A DNA stretch of 64,000 nt from Bittarella massiliensis (ex Durand et al. 2017) (GCF_001486165.1 NZ_LN908977.1:760122-824121); one strand, 5' to 3'; shown: positions 48,566 through 57,008, numbered from the stretch's first letter. Numbers and translations are program-made. The notes: generated by a model from the sequence alone, not told the origin.

Positions 48566-51520
48566 CTAAATGCCCGCGGCGATGCCGTCGGCAATGGCCT
48601 TGGCGATCTTTTCCTGCACCGCGGCGTTGGCCAGGTTTTGCCCCTCGGTGGCGTCGGAGAGGAAGCCGCACTCCACCAGCACCGCCGGGTAGCGCATCTG
48701 CCGGGTGACGGCCATATACCCGAACTTGGCCCCTCGGTCGATGCCCGAGAGGTTGGCCGTCGCCACCCTGCTGGAAATGGTGGAGGCGATGGTCTTGGAG
48801 TAGGGGTTAAAGTACCAGACTTCCGCCCCCCGGGCGCTGGCGCCGGTGGTGGAGTTCTGGTGGATGCTCACCAGGAGGTCTGCGCCAAAGCTGTTCGCCT
48901 CCCGCACCCGGGCACTCAAGTCCTTGGCGCGGCTGCCCAGTTTGACCACTGCTCCCCGGCCCTGCAGTTCGGCCACCAGCTTGTCGGCGATGGCCTTGTT
49001 GATGGCCGCCTCCTGCAGGGGGCCGTTGACCGCGCCCGGGTCCCCGCTGCCGCCGTGGCCGGGGTCCACGTAGACTCGCATCCCCGACAGGGAGGTGAGG
49101 ACGTTGTTGAAGTCGACCACCAGGTCGCCGTTTGCCTGGTAACTCTGGCGCAGTCCCCGGAACTGCCCGCTCTTGAGGGTGAAGCGGATGGCGTCCGCCC
49201 CGTCCTCGGCCGTGACCCACTGGGCGGCGGAGAAGACGGAGTTGGCAGGCAGGTCGAGGCGGGGCCGATAGCCGGTCTTATAGTAGAGGCGGACGGTGAG
49301 GGTATTGCCCTCCAGGGTGATGCGGGTGGGGGCCGCCCAGTCCTGGGAGACGGTCATCCGAAAGACGCCGCCGGTATTGGCAAAGCTGACCCCCCGCACC
49401 ACGTTGGCGTCGACGGTGGCCTGCCCCTTGATTTGGATGTCCCGCGCCTCCACCCGGGTGCCGGAACCCAGATTGTAGTAGCTGTCGGTGTAGCCCGCGT
49501 CCGAACAGGTGACCTTTTCGCCCTTGACAAAGACCTGCGCCCCTTTGGCCAGGGGGAAACAGCTGGGGTCGGAGTAGTTGGAGTTGACCGAGGGGGAGTA
49601 CCCCTCCGCCTCGCCGTCGGAGGCGGTGATGACCGCCAAGTTGCCGCTGATTTTGGGCAGGTTTTCCGAGGGGGTCGAGGAGGCGTCCCCCGAGCTGGAA
49701 GATCCGCCGCTCGAAGAGCTGCCCCCCGACGAAGAGGAGGACGAGTCGCCGCCCCCGGGCACCACCGCCGGCGGGGCCTCCCCCGCCCCGGTGACCGTCA
49801 CCGAGCCGCCGCTCATCTTTTCTGAATAGCCGCTCCAGCTGGCACTCACCGAGATGTTCCCCAGCTTCTGGTCGCCGGTGGAGGCGGAGGTGGGGAGGGC
49901 CCCCTCAAAGGTCTTGTAGGAGTCCACCGTTCCCTCCCCGCTGTCGTCGACCGCCTCCACCTCCTTAAGCCGCACCGAGCTGCCGCCCAGGCTGGCCGTC
50001 ACGGTAGAGCCGGCGTAGGCCACCGCCGTCACCTTGATGGAGGTGCCGCCGGGCACCCGCACACTGCCCGAGGGGGAGACCGACTGCAGCACCTTCACCT
50101 TGCGGGTGACGGTATAGGTGGCGGTCTTTCCCTTGTGCTCAAAGGTGAAGGTGTTGGCCCCCAACTTCAGCTCCCGCTCCACCGAGAAGAGCCCCTTGTC
50201 ATTGAGGGGGACGGTCTCGCCGTTGATGGTCAAATCGAAATTGGGGTCGCCCCCGCCGTAGAGGGTGAGCACCGGCTCATAGGTGACCGAATCGGCGGAG
50301 CGGGGGTTGTCCACCGACAGCTCCTTGAGAATGGTGTTGGGGTTGAGTTCGTCCCGGTAGTACTGCAGCAGCTTGTCGGTGGTTTTGCCGGGATTTTCCC
50401 GCAGGGTCTGAAGGGAGCCGAAGGCGCAGCCCGCCAACTGGTTCTCCCGCGCGGCCATCACCTGGCGGATCAACTGGTCGGGGGCGCCCCAGCCGCTCTC
50501 CTCCCCCAGCACCTTCTCGTTGTGCAGCAGGGCGTAGATGGGCGGGGTGGCGGCCCCCTCGTCGGCGGTCAGGGCCCCCTTCCACCAGGCGGCCAGCACC
50601 CCGAAGGGGGCGTCCGGATCGGTTGTGGCATAGGGCATGTCCACCGCCCAAAAGTCAAAGAGCCCGCTGGTCGCCATCTGCCGGGTGTCCGCGCAGCTGT
50701 CGAAATAGGCGGTGGGCACCCGGCCCGTCTCCGAGCCCCCCTCCAACTGGGAGGCATGGGCCCAGACCGGTCCTACCAGCAGCCCCAACTGCACCTGCGG
50801 GCTGTCGGTCTTGACCTGCCGGGCCGCCGCCTGCACCGCCGAGGACGAGCCCTGGCGCAGCCAGTCCTCCAACCCCTCGCCCCCGCCGGCCTGGCGGTAG
50901 GCCTGGTAGCTGGCGGCGCTGGCGGCATTCTCGTAGCCCGAGAGAAGCAGCCCGGCAAACTGGTAGCCCCGGGCGATCTCCCCCGCCCGACCGGCCATGT
51001 AGGCGATCTCCTCGGCGCTGGTGGGGAGGGCCGAGGCCCCCTCCGCCCGCACCCCCAGGTCCACCACCGGGTAGGCGTAGAGCTCCCGCTCGGCACAGCC
51101 CTGCAGCAGGTAGGCCAGCAGGTCGGTATCCGGCAGGAGGGCGTCGAAGTAGAGGGAGGGGTGGATGGACCTCTCCCCCCGCAGCAGGGGGAGGAGCACC
51201 GTGTTCATCCCCATCTCCTGGGCGCTGTCCAACAGGCTGTCGATCTCGTCGGCAACCCCGTCGGCGTCCAGCTCTTCCCCTGCGGCATAGTCGACGCCAG
51301 GGGTGAGGGTGACCGCCTTCATCTCGTCCGGGCGGGAAAAAATCTGCTCGCCGTCGGACGGCTCCTCCGCCGTCCCCTCCTGCCCAACAGCCGCCAAGGA
51401 GGTGCTGTCCAGGGGCTGAGCGCCCTTCTCTTCCCCCCGGACCCACTCCCAGCCGGGCAGAAGCAGCGCCGCCGAAAAGATGGCCAGCGCCATGGCAGCT
51501 CCCAAAAGTTTCTTTCCCAT
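48566..51520 (-). CDS. Secreted multidomain protein: GHL10-like domain plus N-acetylmuramoyl-L-alanine amidase
   Basis: The 984-residue protein has a signal peptide (MGKKLLGAAMALAIFSAALLL, about 1-28). A long N-terminal domain (about 65-420) resembles the glycosyl-hydrolase-like DUF/GHL10 family, with segments such as GMNTVLLPLLRGERS, VVDLGV and FDFWAVDMPYA. Next come Ig-like beta-rich segments (about 420-580), a Ser/Gly-rich linker (about 590-613) and an AMIN-like segment. The C-terminal Amidase_3 domain (about 815-984) has YVDPGHGGSGDPGA, VSIHQNSTTG and VLVECGFLSD. It probably acts on peptidoglycan outside the cell, perhaps the spore or a division septum. The promoter TTGCCA-18-TATGAT lies upstream. 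Confidence 0.88.
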   Translation of the reverse strand: MGKKLLGAAMALAIFSAALLLPGWEWVRGEEKGAQPLDSTSLAAVGQEGTAEEPSDGEQIFSRPDEMKAVTLTPGVDYAAGEELDADGVADEIDSLLDSAQEMGMNTVLLPLLRGERSIHPSLYFDALLPDTDLLAYLLQGCAERELYAYPVVDLGVRAEGASALPTSAEEIAYMAGRAGEIARGYQFAGLLLSGYENAASAASYQAYRQAGGGEGLEDWLRQGSSSAVQAAARQVKTDSPQVQLGLLVGPVWAHASQLEGGSETGRVPTAYFDSCADTRQMATSGLFDFWAVDMPYATTDPDAPFGVLAAWWKGALTADEGAATPPIYALLHNEKVLGEESGWGAPDQLIRQVMAARENQLAGCAFGSLQTLRENPGKTTDKLLQYYRDELNPNTILKELSVDNPRSADSVTYEPVLTLYGGGDPNFDLTINGETVPLNDKGLFSVERELKLGANTFTFEHKGKTATYTVTRKVKVLQSVSPSGSVRVPGGTSIKVTAVAYAGSTVTASLGGSSVRLKEVEAVDDSGEGTVDSYKTFEGALPTSASTGDQKLGNISVSASWSGYSEKMSGGSVTVTGAGEAPPAVVPGGGDSSSSSSGGSSSSGGSSSSGDASSTPSENLPKISGNLAVITASDGEAEGYSPSVNSNYSDPSCFPLAKGAQVFVKGEKVTCSDAGYTDSYYNLGSGTRVEARDIQIKGQATVDANVVRGVSFANTGGVFRMTVSQDWAAPTRITLEGNTLTVRLYYKTGYRPRLDLPANSVFSAAQWVTAEDGADAIRFTLKSGQFRGLRQSYQANGDLVVDFNNVLTSLSGMRVYVDPGHGGSGDPGAVNGPLQEAAINKAIADKLVAELQGRGAVVKLGSRAKDLSARVREANSFGADLLVSIHQNSTTGASARGAEVWYFNPYSKTIASTISSRVATANLSGIDRGAKFGYMAVTRQMRYPAVLVECGFLSDATEGQNLANAAVQEKIAKAIADGIAAGI

Positions 51521-51638
51521 CTCGTCTCTCCCCTATGCAAATGCCCCGGCGCCAACCGGCGGGGCCGATACCTGTGCTTCGCTGTCCCGTGTCTCTCCCG
51601 CTGCCCCCGCACCGGCGGCAACAGGTATATCCAGAGTC

Positions 51639-51668
51639 ATCATACAATAAAAGGGAGGCGAATGGCAA
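51639..51668 (-). promoter_or_regulatory. Promoter of the GHL10-amidase gene
   Basis: TTGCCA (51668-51663) and TATGAT (51644-51639) are 18 bp apart on the minus strand. The leader is about 110 nt. The remaining stretch to 51848 shows nothing recognisable. Confidence 0.65.
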
Positions 51669-51848
51669 GGGCGGCCAGTGCAGAAACGGCTTTGCAAAGC
51701 CATTTGTAGACCCTTTTCTCCTGCTCACAAAGAGATGTAATGGTGTTTCCCTTTATAGTCAAAATCGGCGCTGTTCTCCCCTTTTTAGACGAATTGGCCG
51801 AATTTCCCCTTTCCCTTGTGATTTTTCTCTTCCAGGGGGAAAAGCGGC

Positions 51849-51902
51849 AAAAAAATTTCGGGAGCGACTATAAAGGCATTTGCCATTACAGCCGCTCCCG
51901 AA
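51849..51902 (-). terminator. Strong terminator after the acyl-CoA ligase gene
   Basis: A 10-bp GC-rich outer stem (51857-51866 and 51893-51902) continues into an inner imperfect stem. The minus strand runs into seven Ts. Confidence 0.9.
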
Positions 51903-51910
51903 GGGAGGAT

Positions 51911-53548
51911 CTACCGGTTTCTCAGCTCGTTTCGCTTGATTTTGCCGCTGATGGTCTTGGGCAGTTCATCCACGAACTCCACGATCCGCGGGTACTTGTA
52001 GGGGGCGGTCTGGTGCTTGACAAAGGTCTGGATCTCCTTGACCAGCTCCTCGCTGGGGGAGTAGCCGCGGGTGAGGGTGATGGTCGCCTTGACCACCTGG
52101 CCGCGGATGGGGTCGGGGGCCCCGGTGACCGCGCACTCCAGCACCGCTGGGTGCTCCATCAGCACGCTCTCGATCTCAAAGGGGCCGATGCGGTAGCCCG
52201 AGGCCTTGATGACGTCGTCGGTCCGCCCCACATACCAGAGGTAGCCGTCCTCGTCCTGCCAGGCGATGTCCCGGGTGTGGTAGTACCCGTCGTGCCAGAT
52301 CTCGGCGGTCTTCTCCTCGTCCAGATAGTAGCCGCAGAAGAGGCCGCAGGGCTTGCCCTCCTCGGTGCGGATGCAGATTTCCCCCTCTTCGCCGGGGTCG
52401 ACGATCTCGCCGTCCTCCCCCAGCAGGGCGATCTGGTACTGGGGGTTGATCTTGCCCATGGAGCCCAGGCGGATCTCCGTCCCGGGCAGGTTGGCAATGA
52501 GCAGGCTGGTCTCGCTCTGGCCAAAACCCTCGGTGAGGTTGAGGCCGGTATACTCCTTGAACCGGTCGAACACCTCGGGGTTGAGGGCCTCCCCTGCCGT
52601 GGTCACATGCCGCAGGGAGGAGAGGTCGTAGTTTTCGATCCCCTCTTTAATAAAGAAGCGAAAGATGGTGGGGGGCGCACAGAAGGTGGTGATTTTGTAC
52701 TTTTCAATCAGGTGGAGCAGGTCTTTGGGGGCAAAGCGGATGTAGTCGTAAACAAAGATGCCCGCCTCCATGATCCACTGGCCGTAGATTTTGCCCCAGG
52801 AGGCCTTGGCCCAGCCGGTGTCCGCCACCGAGAGGTGCAGCCCGTCCGGCACCACCTGGTGCCACTCCTTGGCGGTGACGATGTGCCCCAGGGGATAGAG
52901 GTAATCGTGGAGCACCATCTTGGGCATCCCGGTGGTGCCGGAGGTGAAGAACAGCAGCATGGGGTCGCTCGCACGGTTGGGGATGCGCTCCAGCTGGTCG
53001 CTCTGCCGCTCCAGCTCCCGGTGGTAGGAGAGCCAGCCCTCCCGCTCGCCCCGGGCCAAAATCTTGGTGCGCAGGGTCGGGCACTTCTCGGCCGCGGCGT
53101 CCACCGAGGCGGCCGCCTCCCCCTCGGCGGTGCAGATGACCGCGCTCACCCCCGCCGCGTCGATGCGGTAGGCGATGTCCTTGGCCGTGAGCTGATCGGT
53201 GGCCGGGATGGCGATGGCCCCGATCTTGTGCAGGGCCAGGATGCAAAACCAGTACTCGTAGTGCCGGCGGAGGAGAAGGAGGACCGCGTCCCCCTTTTTG
53301 ATCCCCAGGGAGAGCAGCAGATTGGCCGTCTGGTTGCTGCGGCGCATCATGTCGGCAAAGGTGAAGGTCTCCTCCCAGCCGTAGTCGTCACACCAGACCA
53401 TGGCCCGCCGCTCGGGCTCCGCCAGGGCGATGCGGTCGATGATGTCGTAGCCGAAATTGAAGTCGTCCGGCGCGTGCAGCCGCACCGATTGCAGCGAGCC
53501 GTCCGCGGCCCACTCCTCCTGCAGGTAGTCCTTATAGAGTTCCAACAT
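51911..53548 (-). CDS. Medium/branched-chain acyl-CoA synthetase (MACS-like, AMP-forming)
   Basis: The enzyme adenylates a short or branched carboxylic acid and transfers it to CoA. The 545-residue protein has the AMP-binding P-loop FFTSGTTGMPKM near residue 200, the MACS-type block GWAKASWGKIYGQW, the adenylate motif TEGFGQSETS, the hinge WYVGRTDDVIKASGYRIG, and the catalytic Lys in LPKTISGKIKRNEL near residue 537. The block resembles archaeal and mammalian medium-chain acyl-CoA synthetases, including an enzyme from Methanosarcina acetivorans that prefers 2-methylbutyrate. The start ATG lies 3 nt after the XRE-cupin stop, so the two genes are coupled. Both are controlled by the T-box leader. 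Substrate preference is inferred, not shown. Confidence 0.88.
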   Translation of the reverse strand: MLELYKDYLQEEWAADGSLQSVRLHAPDDFNFGYDIIDRIALAEPERRAMVWCDDYGWEETFTFADMMRRSNQTANLLLSLGIKKGDAVLLLLRRHYEYWFCILALHKIGAIAIPATDQLTAKDIAYRIDAAGVSAVICTAEGEAAASVDAAAEKCPTLRTKILARGEREGWLSYHRELERQSDQLERIPNRASDPMLLFFTSGTTGMPKMVLHDYLYPLGHIVTAKEWHQVVPDGLHLSVADTGWAKASWGKIYGQWIMEAGIFVYDYIRFAPKDLLHLIEKYKITTFCAPPTIFRFFIKEGIENYDLSSLRHVTTAGEALNPEVFDRFKEYTGLNLTEGFGQSETSLLIANLPGTEIRLGSMGKINPQYQIALLGEDGEIVDPGEEGEICIRTEEGKPCGLFCGYYLDEEKTAEIWHDGYYHTRDIAWQDEDGYLWYVGRTDDVIKASGYRIGPFEIESVLMEHPAVLECAVTGAPDPIRGQVVKATITLTRGYSPSEELVKEIQTFVKHQTAPYKYPRIVEFVDELPKTISGKIKRNELRNR

Positions 53549-53551
53549 CGC

Positions 53552-54139
53552 CTATTCCCCCTTTTCTTCGTCTCCGCCGTGGATGACAATGGCCAAAAAG
53601 GTACAGTCCTTGCCGCCGACAGCCGCCATCCCGTGGGGGTAGGTGGAGTCGTAGTAGATGCTGTCCCCCGCCTCCAGGGTGACGGTGTGTCCGTCCACCT
53701 CCATGCGCAGGCTCCCCTCGAGGATGTAGTCAAACTCCTGCCCCTTGTGGTTGTTCATCATCATTGGCCGCTCCTCGTTGCCCTCCAGGTAGGGGGCGGT
53801 CACGTAGAGGGGCTCGCACATCTTGTTGCGAAAGAGATGGGCCTTGTGCAGGTAGGCCAGCCCCTGGCGGCGCTCCACCGGCAACCCCTTGCCCTTTCTC
53901 ACCACGGTGTAGATGTTCAGCTTGGGCCGCTCGCCGGTGAGCAGCTCGATCATGTCCACCCCAAAGACGGCGGCACATTTTTGCAAAAAGGTGATGGGGA
54001 AGTCGCTCTCGCCCCCCTCCAGGCGGATATATTCCTCCAGGGGAACGTTTACCTGGGCAGCCATCTCCTCCGCACTGATCCCCAAAATCTCCCGCATGAC
54101 GCCGATCCTCACTGCGATCTCTGCAATTTTGCTGTCCAT
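53552..54139 (-). CDS. XRE-family transcriptional regulator with C-terminal cupin domain
   Basis: The 195-residue protein has an N-terminal helix-turn-helix (about 8-65: VRIGVMREILGISAEEMAAQ then VPLEEYIRLEGGESD), then a cupin domain (about 100-190). The cupin part has NNHKGQEFDYILEGSLRME and DSIYYDSTYPHGM, the two cupin motifs with His and Glu residues. Such proteins often sense a small ligand and control the adjacent gene. It is directly upstream of the acyl-CoA ligase, and paired XRE-cupin/AMP-ligase genes are common in Clostridia. The T-box leader precedes it. An operator cannot be assigned by eye. Confidence 0.9.
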   Translation of the reverse strand: MDSKIAEIAVRIGVMREILGISAEEMAAQVNVPLEEYIRLEGGESDFPITFLQKCAAVFGVDMIELLTGERPKLNIYTVVRKGKGLPVERRQGLAYLHKAHLFRNKMCEPLYVTAPYLEGNEERPMMMNNHKGQEFDYILEGSLRMEVDGHTVTLEAGDSIYYDSTYPHGMAAVGGKDCTFLAIVIHGGDEEKGE

Positions 54140-54166
54140 CTTTCAGTCCTCCGTTTCAAAACTCAA

Positions 54167-54442
54167 ATAAAAAAGACCCGTCCCCATAATAGGGACGAGC
54201 CTTGTATGTACAAGTAGCCCGCGGTACCACCCAGATTGCACGATCTGTGCCGCTTTGCAGGGTTCCAACAAACCCCGGACCGGTTAACGCAGCCCACGCG
54301 GAAGAACTTACTGGCCGCCCTGGCGGTTTTCTGCCCTTCAACTCAGGAGTGACTAGCCGCTGCGCAACCTCTGCCGGACTTCCACCATCCGCCGGCTCTC
54401 TGGAAAGGCGCATTGCATCGGACTCTCTCCGTCTTTGTCATT
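54167..54442 (-). promoter_or_regulatory. T-box leader (tRNA-sensing), specifier GUC/valine proposed
   Basis: The minus-strand RNA has the full set of T-box landmarks. The stem I distal part is CCAGAGAGCCGGCGG followed by GGTGGAAGTCCGG. The T-box sequence GGGTGGTACCGCGG is present, and after it a terminator with arms GACCCGTCCC/GGGACGAGC runs into TTTTTTATTTG. The helix UGCGC/GCGCA places the specifier loop 3' side at GCGGCTAGTCACTCC. By comparison with known leaders such as those reading NNN-A followed by the helix strand, the specifier is GTC (valine). Uncharged tRNA should allow read-through into the XRE-cupin and ligase genes. The T-box call is firm; the specifier is an inference. Confidence 0.9.
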
Positions 54443-54448
54443 GCAGCC

Positions 54449-54478
54449 ATTATAGTCTCCCCGCCCGGGAGCTGTCAA
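54449..54478 (-). promoter_or_regulatory. Promoter of the T-box operon
   Basis: TTGACA (54478-54473) and TATAAT (54454-54449) are 18 bp apart on the minus strand. Initiation near 54442 is at the first nucleotides of the T-box stem I. Confidence 0.8.
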
Positions 54479-54584
54479 TACCGCCCGGCCAATTTGGAAA
54501 GTCGCTGGTTTCTGCCGCTCGTTTTCTGCTGTATTTTAGCAAATCATCCAATTTTTTTTGGGGGAAAGGCGCAGGGAGACGCCC

Positions 54585-54899
54585 CTAGTAAAAGAGCACC
54601 TCTTTGAGCACCGGCAGGCTGTACTCGTCGATCCCCGGCACCCGCATCAGGTCCTCGTCGCTGGCAAAGGCGCCCCGCTCCTCCCGGACGCGCACAATGT
54701 CATCGGCAAGTTGGCTGTCCACGTACTCAGCGGCGGCCAGGGTCTCTCGGTCGGCCAGGTTGACATTGACCCGGTTTTGCCCGTCGTAGAGGGGGCCCAG
54801 GTCTTTTCCCACCTTGCCCCCTTGCCAGAACAGCAGTCCCGCCACTATAATGAGAAACAGAGACAAAAAAATGCGAATCTGCCTGCCCTCGCTCACCAT
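54585..54899 (-). CDS. ComEA-like helix-hairpin-helix membrane protein
   Basis: The 104-residue protein has an N-terminal transmembrane helix (IRIFLSLFLIIVAGLLFW, about 8-26) and a C-terminal helix-hairpin-helix pair: NLADRETLAAAEYVDSQLAD then EDLMRVPGIDEYSLPVL. In ComEA this unit binds DNA outside the cell during uptake. The protein is shorter than typical ComEA and lacks a long linker, so it may be a competence-like or envelope-associated variant. The ATG at 54899 follows GGGGG. A TGCTACAAT extended -10 (-10 box at 54924-54919) lies just upstream. It is divergent from yjbQ. Confidence 0.78.
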   Translation of the reverse strand: MVSEGRQIRIFLSLFLIIVAGLLFWQGGKVGKDLGPLYDGQNRVNVNLADRETLAAAEYVDSQLADDIVRVREERGAFASDEDLMRVPGIDEYSLPVLKEVLFY

Positions 54900-54977
54900 T
54901 TTGCGCCCCCTTTTCTGTATTGTAGCACAGCGCGTGGCCCAGCGGGGCAAATTCCGGCAAAAAGGAGCGTCACTTTT

Positions 54978-55379
54978 ATGGCCCACTGCAAGAGTTTTCA
55001 GCTCTCCACTGGCGAGCACAGCTTTCACGACATCACCAGCCAGGTGCGCGCGTACATCCGCGAGACCGGGGTGCGCGACGGGATCGCTGTCGTCTTCACC
55101 CCCCACACCACCGCCGCCATCACCATCAACGAAAACGCCGACCCCGACGTGCTGCGCGACCTCTCGGCAGGGCTGGACAAGACCTTCCCCCCTCTGCGGG
55201 AGTACCGCCACTTTGAGGGCAATTCCGACGCGCACATGAAATCCAGCCTGATGGCCCCCTCCCTCTCCCTCATCATCAGCGAGGGGAGACCCATCCTCGG
55301 CACCTGGCAGGACATCTACTTCTGCGAATTCGACGGCCCCCGTCGCCGCACCTTCTATGTCAAGGTGATCGAGGGCTGA
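54978..55379 (+). CDS. yjbQ: YjbQ/UPF0047 family protein
   Basis: The 133-residue protein has the family pattern VVFTPHTTAAITINENADPDVL, split here as the conserved His-Thr-Thr and Asn-Glu-x-x-Asp-Pro-Asp, followed by HFEGNSDAHMKSSLMAP with the conserved Asn-Ser-Asp-Ala-His. Members have weak thiamine-phosphate-synthase-like activity and an unsettled physiological role. The ATG follows AAAGGAG. It stands alone, divergent from the ComEA-like gene, and is closed by a strong terminator. Confidence 0.92.
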   Translation: MAHCKSFQLSTGEHSFHDITSQVRAYIRETGVRDGIAVVFTPHTTAAITINENADPDVLRDLSAGLDKTFPPLREYRHFEGNSDAHMKSSLMAPSLSLIISEGRPILGTWQDIYFCEFDGPRRRTFYVKVIEG

Positions 55380-55386
55380 CGGCGAC

Positions 55387-55420
55387 AAAAGAGGGCGGGC
55401 CAAAAGGCCCGCCCTCTTTT
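55387..55420. terminator. Bidirectional terminator between yjbQ and the thioredoxin-like gene
   Basis: AAAAGAGGGCGGGCC and GGCCCGCCCTCTTTT form a perfect 15-bp stem with an AAAA loop. Confidence 0.95.
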
Positions 55421-55428
55421 CTCTGTTC

Positions 55429-55698
55429 TCACTCGCCCTGCAGGGCTTCCCTGAACACCTGTTCCACCTTTTCCAGGGTGGGGACCCCTTCGTGGACCTT
55501 TTTGTCGCCGACAAAATAGGTGGGCACATACCAGTAGTCATAGCCCTCGGTCTTTTCCGGCTCGCGGTTTTCCTCGATCACCTCGATGTTCACCCGGCCG
55601 TACTCGGGGTGGGCGGCAATCAGCTCCTTCTCCATGGCAAAGGCCTGACGGCAGTATGGACAGTCCTCTAAAATCATCATCTTGACCGGTTTCGGCAT
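55429..55698 (-). CDS. Small thioredoxin/glutaredoxin-fold protein
   Basis: The 89-residue protein has the redox motif LEDCPYCRQA at about residue 12 (CPYC, as in glutaredoxins) and a cis-proline region WYVPTYFVGDKKVHEGV. It is a reduced-length thioredoxin-fold protein that probably acts as a thiol-disulfide oxidoreductase in the cytoplasm. The ATG follows GAAGGAGGG. It is upstream of, and convergent with, the yjbQ terminator. Confidence 0.88.
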   Translation of the reverse strand: MPKPVKMMILEDCPYCRQAFAMEKELIAAHPEYGRVNIEVIEENREPEKTEGYDYWYVPTYFVGDKKVHEGVPTLEKVEQVFREALQGE

Positions 55699-55824
55699 GA
55701 AAAAGCCCTCCTTCTTTTTTGCACAGGCCGCCTCGCTCGGGGCGGCTCACCTCCCCCTCCCGGGGGGAACTCTCTCCTGATAAAAGGGTGCGCTCCTTCC
55801 GCCCCCGCCATACAAGGGCCGCAA

Positions 55825-56302
55825 TCAGCGCACCAGATCGATTTGGCCGAGCAGGGCGGTGCCGGTGGGGGTGCGAAAGAGGACCTCCCGCATCCTGTAA
55901 ATCGCCTCTTCCGGATAGCCGCTCTCCCCGGCGTCGACCAGGTGATCCGCCTCCAGCAAAATTTGGTGGTCAAGTCCCTTCCTCTCTTTGGGGGTGTGGT
56001 GGTGCACGACCGGGTAGACCACCCGGTCGATGCGTGTCTGGGTCCAGCCGCTGCCCTCTAAAAAGGCAGCCGCCAACAGGGACGCCCTCCCGCTCCTGAC
56101 ACCTGCCGTCGGCGTTTCCCTACCGCTCCCGGCAGAGGGAGCAGGCGATGTCGTGAAGGACGGCGGCCGTCTCCAATGCCGTCTGCGTCTCCCCGTCCAG
56201 CCCCTCCCGCTCGCCAATGGTCTTGGCGAAGGCATAGACCTTTAAAAAGTGGTCGCTGTCGTGAAGATTGCCGCTAGAACAGCCGATCATCCCCTCGGTC
56301 AA
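55825..56302 (-). pseudogene. HD-domain phosphohydrolase gene broken by a stop codon and a frameshift
   Basis: The first part, from 56302, reads GNLHDSDHFLKVYAFAKTIG and ETAAVLHDIACSLCRER, the N terminus of a clostridial HD protein. A TAG stop follows at 56122-56120, exactly where related proteins have Tyr before GNA. The frame continues open for about ten codons (GNADGRCQEREG). A shift of one base near 56076-56092 is then needed to reach FLEGSGWTQTRIDRVVYPVV and LDHQILLEADHLVDAGESGY, the second half. With two lesions, the gene is very probably inactive. Sequencing error is possible for the shift but less likely for both. Confidence 0.8.
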
Positions 56303-56315
56303 CTCTACACAATGG

Positions 56316-56942
56316 TTATTTTTGGTCGTCCTCTCCCCTGCCCGCCGATTTCAACTGGCTGCGGGTGAAGAGGAAGTTGAGGAAGTAGGTGCTCCCCACA
56401 AATAGAAAGAGCACCGCCAGGGCCAAGGCCGCCATCTGCAACACCGCGATGCCGCCGACCCTGCCCACGGCGGAGAGAACGAGCGCCGCCACCCCCAGCA
56501 GCCAGAAGAGGATGCTCATCCGCAGGCAGCTCTGCACGCTCTGCCGGGTCACCGGTGCGGGCGGCGGCGGGGCGGGTTGGCCCGGCAGCGGGGTGAAGGG
56601 CGGCTCCCCCTCCTCCCCGGCCGTCTCCGGTCGAGGGGTGCCCGCGGGGGCCTTAAAAAAGTGGCAGCCCTCTCCGCAGGAGGTGACGTACTCCCACCCC
56701 TGACCGGCAAAGCGCGCGATATAGGCGGGCATCTCCGCCCGGGTGTGTTCGGCGCAGTCGTAGAGGTAGGCGGTGGTCTGGGGCTCTTTTTTCTTGAGGA
56801 GGAAGCCCATGCTGGTGAACTGCTCTAGGATCCAGCCCTCCTGGCTGTAATAGGAGAGCATGTCCAGCTCGTCCTGGGCCCCTCTGCGGGGCTTTTTTCC
56901 CGGCACAAACCCGCCGGAGGGGATGAATTTACTGTCTTCCAT
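56316..56942 (-). CDS. DUF2812 membrane protein
   Basis: The 208-residue protein starts MEDSKFIPSGGFVPGKK and has LDMLSYYSQEGWILEQFTS followed by FLLKKKEPQTTAYLYD, which is the DUF2812 pattern (two short repeats of a beta-rich module; the second is GQGWEYVTSCGEGCHFFKA). Two transmembrane helices lie near the C terminus (about 145-165 and 170-195), and a proline-rich linker joins them to the N-terminal part. Family members usually accompany PadR-type regulators, which are absent here. The ATG at 56942 follows GGGAGAGA. An extended -10 (TGCTATAAT) at 56994-56989 is the likely promoter. Function unknown. Confidence 0.85.
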   Translation of the reverse strand: MEDSKFIPSGGFVPGKKPRRGAQDELDMLSYYSQEGWILEQFTSMGFLLKKKEPQTTAYLYDCAEHTRAEMPAYIARFAGQGWEYVTSCGEGCHFFKAPAGTPRPETAGEEGEPPFTPLPGQPAPPPPAPVTRQSVQSCLRMSILFWLLGVAALVLSAVGRVGGIAVLQMAALALAVLFLFVGSTYFLNFLFTRSQLKSAGRGEDDQK

Positions 56943-57008
56943 CGGCTCTCTCCCTTTGGGCGCACTCCCGCCCTGTTCTTCTGGGGCCATTATAGCACAC
57001 TTCGCCAC

